5,844 nucleotides of DNA, from contig MNYO01000085.1 in assembly GCA_001873165.1 (NCBI GenBank), positions 1 to 5,844 on the forward strand. The letters run 5' to 3'. Positions 1-5,844 of this stretch are shown here, one piece after another (positions within the stretch are counted from its first letter, which is position 1; each line of letters begins with the position of its first letter). The translations under genes and the position numbers were made by a program. The notes below the pieces were generated by a model that was not told the origin of the DNA, ran no database searches, and saw only the letters and a list, made by a program, of their open reading frames with translations. The DNA comes from Candidatus Gracilibacteria bacterium CG2_30_37_12. GTDB lineage: Bacteria; Patescibacteriota; Gracilibacteria; BD1-5; UBA2023.

Positions 1-7
1 CCTCCTT
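1..7 (-). promoter_or_regulatory. Shine-Dalgarno AAGGAGG of a downstream gene outside the window
   Basis: The minus strand runs TACAAGGAGG into the left edge, a full anti-16S match placed 14 nt after the last sense codon region of the second recombinase gene ends. The start codon would lie just beyond the window. It shows that strong ribosome binding sites are used in this genome, in contrast to the five complete gene starts in this window, which lack one. Confidence 0.5.
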
Positions 8-23
8 GTAAAGCTAAAATTTA

Positions 24-1670
24 TTAATATTTTTTTACTGGCTGGTGTAACAGTATCCACCAAAATGAAAAGTCATTAGAATTCACTATTCTCAAAGGTC
101 CGCTTATCTCTAAGGTAAGTGGTTTTTTGTTGCTAAAAATATGGTTCGAACCGAGCATTTTGAGCTTGGTTCGAAAATCTTGACCCACTCAAACCTTAAA
201 GTATTGAGTAATCTCTTGTATAAGCCAATTTGTCCACAAAAAGTATGTGAAAATTTTATGATTTACTGTTTCGGGGCTCTCAATTCTTTGGAGCTTTTCA
301 TTCTCTATATCAAGAATTATTTTCTGATCTCTATACTTATTATTTAGAAGAGCATAGTTTTCTTCGGAAACAACTCACTCAATGAGTTTTTCCGTAAGGC
401 TTGTTTGTTTCTGGATAACCTCATCTAATGCAATCAAGTTTGTTTTTAGTTTTTCTTCACGATTGGTATCATACGATAGAGAGTGTTTTTCAAGTCATTC
501 TTTCAATTTCCTTAATTCAGAGGGTTTGAGGAAAAGTTTTTTGAGGTCGGGGTATATTTCCGTGAATATCTCATATTCTTGAACTGCTGGCTCGTGGCAT
601 TTCTCGGGTTTTGATTTCGATATCGTCCGACTGCATCCATAATACATAATATCCTTCTTCTTGTTGTGGTATCCAACATAACGACGTCAGCACTTACAGT
701 GAATAGACTGTGAGAATATAAAAGAACCGATATTACACTTCTTTTCAACCAGCATCTCATTTCAGTTTCTATTGCAACTCTTACTGAAACATATCCGTTG
801 AACGAGTTCGAAAAGCTCTTCGGAGATTATCGGCTCGATGTTCATCTTATATCGCTCTTTGAATATCCCTGATTTCTTCGCTCATTCATAGTAAGATATC
901 TCATATTTTTTCAGATTCCACGATATAGTCTTGTATCACATATACATCTCGTTTGCCAACAGACGCTCAATATCTTTTTTAGTGAGGATTTTCCCACGAA
1001 TGTTTCGGAATCATTTCTGTGCAAAAAACTTTGCGATAGCATCAAAACTATGTTTTCTGGTCGCATACATCTCAAAAATCTCTTTTATGATCGGAGCGGT
1101 ATCTGGATCATGTATAGCAGTGCTCTTTGAGACTTTTATATACCCTATGGGCAAACCACTACCGGGTATCTTTCCATCAAGCATAGCCCTTCGCATACCG
1201 AGCTTACACTTGAAGCTCAGTTCTTCGGAATAGAGTTGCGAAAGGTTTATGGAGTTTCTGACTAAAAAGTTCGTAATGGGTCATTGCTCCTGTCCGAAAG
1301 ACTCCGTTATGGAACAGATCTCAATTCCATATTTCGCACAAGCATCTTGAAGCAATACAAACTCTTTATCCAGTCGAATAGCTCGATCATATCTGAAAAT
1401 AAGAAGGTAGTCAATGGAATCATTGAGTTCTCCGAGCATTTCATAGAAGATTGTTCTCATAGAAAGCTTCTTTTTCCCTCACGTTTGAAAGGCGGAGCAT
1501 ATTTCCGAGAATTCTTTTTCGATAATAATTCATCGTTCATTGGCATATCGTCTAATCTGGCACTGCTGCTCTTTTATGGACTGTTCGGTCTGATGGTGAG
1601 CTCATGAGATACGAGCATAGGAAAACGCTTTCCTACCCGATGTCCTTTGTATAGAGGTCTCCGAATTCAT
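24..1670 (-). CDS. Large serine recombinase, second of tandem pair (UGA = Gly)
   Basis: Site-specific DNA recombinase of the large serine family, which cuts and rejoins DNA at attachment sites through a covalent phosphoserine link. The 548-residue product appears only when 12 in-frame UGA codons are read as Gly (residues 23, 47, 64, 130, 220, 245, 263, 303, 328, 392, 432, 494). Visible parts: resolvase domain with YARISG, nucleophile Ser22, then EQS and the DRAIR motif (Asp95-Arg99); recombinase domain from about residue 150 with LPIGY (173-177) and NEMYMG (to Gly245); zinc ribbon Cys325, Cys327, Cys346, Cys358 with HCKCGRRY; helical coiled-coil-like stretch about 380-470; C-terminal LGSN (506-509). 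Start is the only ATG after the in-frame TAG at 1692-1694; no Shine-Dalgarno is visible. It ends in tandem TAA TAA. It lies 36 nt after the other recombinase gene and shares little obvious sequence with it. Family call is firm; the target site is unknown. Confidence 0.95.
145..175. repeat. Inverted repeat, 12-nt arms, inside recombinase 3' coding region
   Basis: Arms TTCGAACCGAGC (145-156) and GCTTGGTTCGAA (164-175) pair at 11 of 12 positions around a 7-nt loop. They lie in the codons for residues about 499-509 of the second recombinase, at the LGSN region. The arms encode different residues on each side, so the symmetry is not explained by a protein repeat. It could be a folded mRNA element or a recombination-related site; chance is possible. 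Confidence 0.4.
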
Positions 1671-1674
1671 AGAG

Positions 1675-1686
1675 TATTTTAAAATA
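1675..1686. promoter_or_regulatory. AT palindrome between the two recombinase genes
   Basis: TATTTTAAAATA is a perfect 12-bp palindrome in the 36-nt gap between the recombinase genes, ending 4 nt before the ATG of the second one. It contains TAAAAT, a -10-like hexamer 5 nt before the ATG on the minus strand. It may be an operator, an internal promoter or just AT-rich spacer; nothing else supports a role. Confidence 0.22.
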
Positions 1687-1706
1687 AGGATCTAATTCAA
1701 AAGCCG

Positions 1707-3497
1707 TTATCTTTTTCTTGTGTAGAATACTTTTTCTGGTATTCTTTTTGTTATGATATATGGAAGTGTCTCTCAATCGTGAGGCTCATCCATTTCCATC
1801 CTTTTCAGGAAAAGTTGTGCCACTCATTCCTTTTTATCCTTCTGTTCGTTTAGATAATTTTCTATTTTTCCAAAAATAAAATGTTCTTCTTTGATAGCCT
1901 TTGCTTTGAGTTCCTCCATTAAGTTTTCATACTCATTTATAATCGCTTTTTTTCGTTCTATCTTTCGGAGAAGAACTTTATCCTCTTCTGATGATTTGAG
2001 TTTTTTTTGAAGCACTGTAAGTGCTGAATTTTCACTCCTCAGTTGATTTGTGAGGGTGGTCATCCTTCAAGAATACAATCCCTTTGCCAGACTGCCTTTA
2101 TCGTATATCTGGTATCCGATGAGGATCTTCGATAGAATCTCATTCGCAAAGATATTATCCATCTCTGTTTCAGGAAGTTTCGTTGTTCTATGGCACTCAT
2201 TTCAAGGTAGCATCACCTTTCTTCTTTTTTCCGAACGGCTCTTGCACCAGTAGTATATTCAATCCGCCTGCATTGTCCCCATTATGGGTCGTCAGCACGA
2301 ACAGAAGAGCAGTCATTTGTAAACCTGTATATGTTTTTTAGTCTCATCAGTTTCAGTTTTAATCTTCCTCATCACTGCGAGAAATAGATCATCTTCTACA
2401 ATCATAAGTTTTTCCCTGACGTCTATTTTTAAGATCTGCTCTCACTTTTGTAATTTTTGGTCTTCCGAAAGGATAAAAGGAGTTTTTCATCCGTTCTCGT
2501 ATCATTTTATAATAGAGGTAAACAACGGAATATCTTCTTCAAAGTTCACTCTGAACTGATATTTTCGATAGCCATTGTATTGTATTCGTCATTTTCAGGT
2601 AAGGACATCACTTATTTGTCTTTCATTCGGAATAAAGGCAGGAACTGAGTGGATAGTTGATATACGGCTATTTTTCTCATCATATTCTCATTCCTCCATA
2701 AGAGTAAATATTTCTTGATCCTTTTCTTCATCCTCTTCATCTGTGCTTTCATCTCCATAGAATGTTTTCTCTTTTCAGATCTTGGAATTGTAATCGGCTA
2801 CCAGTTTTTCAAACTTATTTTTTAGTAGTGTCTCTATATCCCGTCAGGTTTCGCCTTCTTTTGATAATTTAAAAATCTCCTTCACGATTAGGGAGTTTAC
2901 CGGATGTATGGATATTACAGGCGTTTTTGTTCCACCTTTGTTGTATCAGTAGGTAATCCCGTTTCAACCCGTGTGCGTGTAGGGATTGCCACAAAGAATC
3001 GTAAGGTTGTAGCGTTGGGATTTTGAACTTTGCCGGTCAGAGTAATAGATACTCTCCATCTGAATCATCCGAAAGAAGTATTTTCAAGCGGGGCTGTCGA
3101 TGATGTTTTCCGATACGGAATATATTTTATACCCCTCCCGTATCAACTCCTCGATTTTCACAAAATCAGCACTGTTTCGGGCCATACGTGATACATCGAA
3201 AAAGACTATGCCCACATATTCTTTCTTTTTATCTCTTTTTAGCGTCTCTATCATATCGTTAAACTTCGGTCGCCCCTCCATAAACGCGCTCTTTCCTTCT
3301 TGTTTGGCTATTTCTTCATATTGGTTCAAGTTGTTTCTTCTCATGAATCCGCGTATGGCTGTGATTTGTGCTTCGAAAGTATTGACCGAACCACCCTGTT
3401 TGCTCTCTCGAACATAGGTAAAAATCTTCTTTTTTAAAGATTTATCATTATCTTGAATGGTTATTTCTTCGGCATTACTTGTGTTCGTTTCTTTCAT
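1707..3497 (-). CDS. Large serine recombinase, first of tandem pair (UGA = Gly)
   Basis: DNA recombinase of the large serine family, 596 residues, with 18 in-frame UGA codons that must be Gly for the domains to join (for example residues 138, 395, 402, 413, 432). Resolvase domain: YVRESKQGGS with nucleophile Ser32, then DVSRMARN, then NIIDSPAGK, where the conserved Gly138 is UGA. Recombinase domain: about residues 160-310, ending in ISDVLTGKGRIQYNG; it is interrupted by a long acidic insert near 246-275. Zinc ribbon: GLLFCSCG and YYWC, with Cys399, Cys401, Cys418, Cys435. Coiled coil: about 480-560, rich in Lys, Glu and Leu. The start is the only Met before the catalytic motif, so the gene overlaps the upstream membrane-protein gene by 37 nt. 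No Shine-Dalgarno is seen; a TATAAT lies 10 nt upstream. About 18 of 39 glycines use UGA. Together with the next gene it resembles the paired ccrA/ccrB layout, by inference only. Confidence 0.95.
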
Positions 3498-3907
3498 AGA
3501 TATAGTATTATACTGATAATAGTGATACAGATAAAGATTAAACTAACCTCGATTACTCTTATATTTCCTGAAAGTAAATAATTAAAAACTTCGCCATAAA
3601 ATGAATCAAGGGGGATTCCTAACATCATTGATCCCATCAATGCTACCAAGTATAAGATAATGAAGTATAACAAAACAGTCGCAAGACCTCCAAAGCCGAT
3701 TTGTTTATGTGTAGTATTGTTTCCCATCATACTACGCATTTTATCGAGTCCGGCGTGCTCTCATTTATTATCTGTTTCAATAAAGAAGTTTCGTGCCGTT
3801 GATAACAAAGAGGTGAGTTCTTTTTTGTTCTTTGATTCCATTCTTGATTTCAACTCTTTTGAAATATATATAGGACCGTTCTTTATATCTGTTGAAGTTC
3901 ATTTCAT
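3461..3907 (-). CDS. Small two-helix membrane protein, unrecognised (UGA = Gly)
   Basis: Unrecognised protein of 148 residues when UGA is Gly (residues 3, 49, 138). It has a charged, Lys/Ser/Glu-rich soluble N-terminal part (1-70), a hydrophobic segment at about 71-95, a short loop with PLDSFYGE, a second hydrophobic segment at about 117-137, and a basic tail (KKRTQVMPKK). This predicts a cytoplasmic N-terminus and two membrane passes, with no signal peptide. Under standard code it would stop at 3494; with UGA read as Gly it runs to TAA at 3461-3463, overlapping the recombinase start by 37 nt. ATG at 3905-3907 is chosen as the first Met after the preceding gene; Met23 or Met57 are possible alternatives, and no Shine-Dalgarno helps. 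The overlap suggests coupled expression with the recombinase. I do not assign a function: a holin-like or element-maintenance role is conceivable but has no direct support. Confidence 0.78.
3504..3514 (-). promoter_or_regulatory. Possible -10 box inside a palindrome before the first recombinase
   Basis: The minus strand contains AGTATAATACT, an 11-bp palindrome (5 bp arms, 1 bp centre) that holds a perfect TATAAT at 3512-3507. The ATG follows 9 nt after the hexamer, so transcription from it would give an almost leaderless mRNA. At 17 nt spacing the -35 region is TTTATC, a weak match. The site lies inside the coding end of the membrane-protein gene, so AT-rich chance is a real alternative. Confidence 0.28.
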
Positions 3908-3953
3908 AGCTATCAAAAAAGTAGGTAAATTAGAATAATTTTTAAAAAGATTG

Positions 3954-4901
3954 TTATATACTTTGTTTCCAGTTCATGAATTGTTTTTGAAATACTTTTT
4001 GAAACAACTCTGTTTTTGAAGCGAGCCACTCGAAGTATTCACTCTCTTTGTTTTTATTAAAGATGGAATCGACGCTTTTTCGAAGTATGATGCGTGAGGC
4101 AACCGAAGCATCTATCCATTCTAATTCTGCCCCGATTTCCCTTTCTATCTCTTCTTTCCTATTCATAAGAAAACCATATAGTTCCTTATTTTTAGAGATG
4201 TAGAGTTCACAGGAAACAAGATTTTTTTGTGAATTGAGACTTAATGCTATATGTGCTTCGGAACTTCCCATACTGACATCATACCAATGTTGTGGCCTCG
4301 GGGTTTGAAGTCGAAGTTTTGGATGTGTTTTCCCTACGCATTCTTTCAGGTCTGTCCAAAAACGGAGTTGCCGAGTTTTTGTTTCGGAAATTTCACCATC
4401 ACCGCCAGCAATTTTTGTAATCTTTGCCCACTCATTCGGACTCGCGACGATATCGAACTTAGGAGCAGGAGACGAGTCGCCAATTTTCCATACTTGTATT
4501 TGAAGGAGGAAGAAGCCAATTTTCTCGTCGGTATGTTCGTTGAGCCACTCGACGGCACGTTTGTGTTCCTCGCGAGCATCTTTCACTATCCAGATGATAA
4601 TCTCCGCATCGTATCCAGAGGCATACGTGATGATTTTCCCGAGATGATCGTGATCAGTATCTTCAAGTTGGTTTTCGATAATAATCTTTCGTCCCGTTCC
4701 TTCCTCTTCCGCGAGGATGTCCACATTATATCTTCCAACGTTTGCTTCGGTTCGGATAAGTTTGATTGTGGTTCCAATCTCATCACCCAAGAGGGTGAGA
4801 TTTTCTTCCAATGCGAGCCAGTTTGTAAAGTCCAAGGCTTCATGTTGCCAGATATTGCGGAGTTCTACTTGTTCAAGACGGGAAAGGTTCTTTGAGGACA
4901 T
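3954..4901 (-). CDS. DUF4268 protein with PD-(D/E)XK-like N-terminal half
   Basis: Protein of 315 residues with the typical DUF4268 architecture and length. The N-terminal half resembles a PD-(D/E)XK nuclease fold: NVGRYNVDIL with Asp61, a strand ending IIIENQLE with Glu76 and Gln78, then TDHDHLGKIITYASG. The NEHTDEKIGFF and WKIGDSSPAPKF blocks are recognisable family signatures. The C-terminal DUF4268 part (about 170-315) contains RFW, HWYDV and ELEW. The family is common in bacteria and archaea, has no settled function, and is often seen near restriction or defence genes (general knowledge). Start: ATG at 4899-4901, 11 nt after the methyltransferase stop, without a Shine-Dalgarno. Oddity: all 16 glycines use GGN and no UGA occurs, unlike its neighbours, and its 5' half looks GC-richer. 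Both fit recent transfer from a standard-code organism. Nuclease activity is inferred from motifs only; Gln replaces the usual Lys. Confidence 0.93.
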   Translation of the reverse strand: MSSKNLSRLEQVELRNIWQHEALDFTNWLALEENLTLLGDEIGTTIKLIRTEANVGRYNVDILAEEEGTGRKIIIENQLEDTDHDHLGKIITYASGYDAEIIIWIVKDAREEHKRAVEWLNEHTDEKIGFFLLQIQVWKIGDSSPAPKFDIVASPNEWAKITKIAGGDGEISETKTRQLRFWTDLKECVGKTHPKLRLQTPRPQHWYDVSMGSSEAHIALSLNSQKNLVSCELYISKNKELYGFLMNRKEEIEREIGAELEWIDASVASRIILRKSVDSIFNKNKESEYFEWLASKTELFQKVFQKQFMNWKQSI

Positions 4902-4912
4902 AAACTTAAAAA

Positions 4913-5686
4913 TTAATAAGTAGAATTGTTTTTAAAATACTTTGCAGTTTTTGGTCATAGTTGTTGAGAGGATGTATTATAATACACTGCTCATTTTTCC
5001 CATATAAACCAAGAAAAATACATATCCTTTGTGTATCCTGTTGGAGTTTTGAAACAGATAGCCCTCTTAAATGTATACTGAATTTTTGGGAGATGTGTTC
5101 CGAGAACACTTTCTTTTTCTTTTTCGTCACAGAACGATGATTCCAGCAAAAGAGCCAATTTTCATCATTCTGGAAGCAGGGATATTCACTGGTGTATAAA
5201 CTCTTTTGAAAGCGAACGAGGAGGATTTGTGATGATATTCATACAATTTACTGGCATAGTTGTCGCTTGAAGGAAATCGATTCCAGTATTTCAAAATCCA
5301 CGATCGATTAAATCGGAAGAATAAATGTTCTCATTTCAATATTTTTTGACTAATATATCCGATATTGCTCCGATTCAACAAGCAGGCTCCCAAATACCAC
5401 CCTCAAATCGTTCTTCCTCCAATAAGGCTGATATGTCATTTGAAAGTGTAGAATAGAAGTTATCCTCAGTATTTATTTCCTCAGATTTCTTTTCGGTATC
5501 CATAGTTTGAGAAGACCCCGGAATAAATACTTCCCAATTAGCAGGTAGATTATCAGGAGTCGTTACCATTTTTTTCTTTGGCCTTACTGACAAAGACCCA
5601 TCTTCCTCCAATGAATGAATTATTTTCATTCTTTTTGCAATACCTTTTGTGGGTTGTTTCAAGGTTGCTTTTCGCTCAGTTACCAT
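4913..5686 (-). CDS. SAM-dependent DNA methyltransferase, phage-associated type (UGA = Gly)
   Basis: Class I SAM-dependent methyltransferase of 257 residues, recovered by reading eight UGA codons as Gly (residues 104, 118, 132, 167, 174, 175, 232, 244). The first ~93 residues are polar and low in complexity, probably disordered. The catalytic domain follows: motif I WEPACGIGAI (Gly104 is UGA), an acidic strand end SSDLIDRGFG (Asp125), GIDFL, motif IV NPP at 154-156, then LLPEGGKLALLL and a C-terminal YFSWFIWEKG. This order matches phage- and element-encoded adenine-type DNA methyltransferases. The residue after NPP is Arg157, where Phe or Tyr is normal, so base binding or activity may differ. 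ATG at 5684-5686 is the first Met after the upstream gene; no Shine-Dalgarno is seen. The DUF4268 gene begins 11 nt downstream. Target sequence and base specificity cannot be read from the protein. Confidence 0.92.
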
Positions 5687-5715
5687 AAATATTGAATGTT
5701 AGTTAATAATGAATA

Positions 5716-5844
5716 TTATTGTTCAATTAAAATCATAGCAAGACTTGCGAGTGTTATGTAGTGCATGGCACGATTTCTTTCCAGCTCATGAAGTGAGTGA
5801 GCTTTTTCATTGCGAAAGTTTTGAATTGCCATATGTAAAAATTT
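5716..5844 (-). CDS. 3' end of a gene, TIGR02391-like C-terminus (partial)
   Basis: Open reading frame that enters from the right edge and ends at TAA 5716-5718, giving the last 42 residues. The visible part reads AIQNFRNEKAHS, followed by a helix with HYITLASLAMILIEQ. The FRN-x-x-AH block followed by an ALASLL-type helix is what the C-terminus of TIGR02391 (Ymh-type) family proteins looks like; those proteins have no firm function and often sit in mobile or defence regions. An in-frame ATG at 5830-5832 exists, but the frame stays open upstream to the edge, so the true start is probably outside. No UGA is present in this short piece. The next gene starts 29 nt downstream on the same strand. 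Family assignment is tentative because only the tail is visible. Confidence 0.65.
   Translation of the reverse strand, partial: KFLHMAIQNFRNEKAHSLHELERNRAMHYITLASLAMILIEQ

Noticed and set aside
141..180. GGTTCGAACC resembling a tRNA T-arm
   Set aside because: The flanking bases do not form the five-pair T stem, no acceptor or anticodon arm is nearby, and the site lies in coding sequence.
24..3497. A row of decayed recombinase pseudogene fragments
   Set aside because: All interruptions are UGA, none UAA or UAG, with one constant frame and intact motifs across the joins. Random decay would bring all three stops and frameshifts.
4251..4895. 214-codon open frame on the plus strand
   Set aside because: It lies entirely opposite the well-supported DUF4268 gene and its product resembles no known protein; it is an antisense shadow. 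The same holds for the other plus-strand frames.
4906..5247. Separate minus-strand frame with a GTG start and poly-Lys stretch
   Set aside because: It is a shifted-frame shadow of the methyltransferase, whose own frame continues to 4913 with a conserved YFSWFIWEKG when UGA is Gly.
24..5686. UGA read as tryptophan (code 4)
   Set aside because: UGA falls on conserved glycines such as PACG and CxCG, and Trp is already encoded by UGG at expected places such as WEP and YYWC.
5783..5808. AGCTCA/TGAGCT inverted repeat followed by T run on the plus strand, terminator-like
   Set aside because: It lies inside the partial gene on the opposite strand, the stem is only 6 bp, and no plus-strand gene exists upstream to be terminated.

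Overview
The window reads as a compact mobile or accessory segment from a bacterium that decodes UGA as glycine (translation table 25, known from the candidate phyla Gracilibacteria/BD1-5 and Absconditabacteria/SR1). With standard code the minus strand looks like a row of broken fragments. If UGA is read as Gly, the fragments join into six closely packed genes, all on the minus strand and all ending in TAA. By hand count, UGA supplies roughly 41 of about 100 glycines in four of these genes. It falls on residues that are near-invariant Gly in their families: the PACG motif I of the methyltransferase, the CxCG zinc ribbons of both recombinases, the SPAG(K) turn of a resolvase domain, and the YMG of a recombinase domain. 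Base composition looks AT-rich (high 30s % GC by eye). The sequence does not let me choose between Gracilibacteria and Absconditabacteria.

Layout, in transcription order from the right edge to the left: (1) 5844-5716, the 3' end of a gene resembling the C-terminus of TIGR02391 (Ymh-type) proteins; (2) 5686-4913, a class I SAM-dependent DNA methyltransferase of a phage-associated type; (3) 4901-3954, a DUF4268 protein with a PD-(D/E)XK-like N-terminal half; (4) 3907-3461, a small unrecognised protein with two membrane segments; (5) 3497-1707, a large serine recombinase; (6) 1670-24, a second, different large serine recombinase. Spacings are 29, 11, 46, -37 (overlap) and 36 nt, so the set could be one transcription unit. 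An AAGGAGG ribosome binding site at the left edge announces a seventh minus-strand gene outside the window. No gene-free stretch exceeds 50 nt, and I see no plus-strand gene, RNA gene, CRISPR array or complete attachment site.

How the parts may work together (inference): the tandem recombinases are a plausible excision/integration module, similar in layout to ccrAB of SCC elements. The methyltransferase and nuclease-like DUF4268 gene next to them could be a modification or defence cargo. The DUF4268 gene is the exception to the coding pattern: none of its 16 glycines uses UGA, which suggests recent arrival from a standard-code donor.
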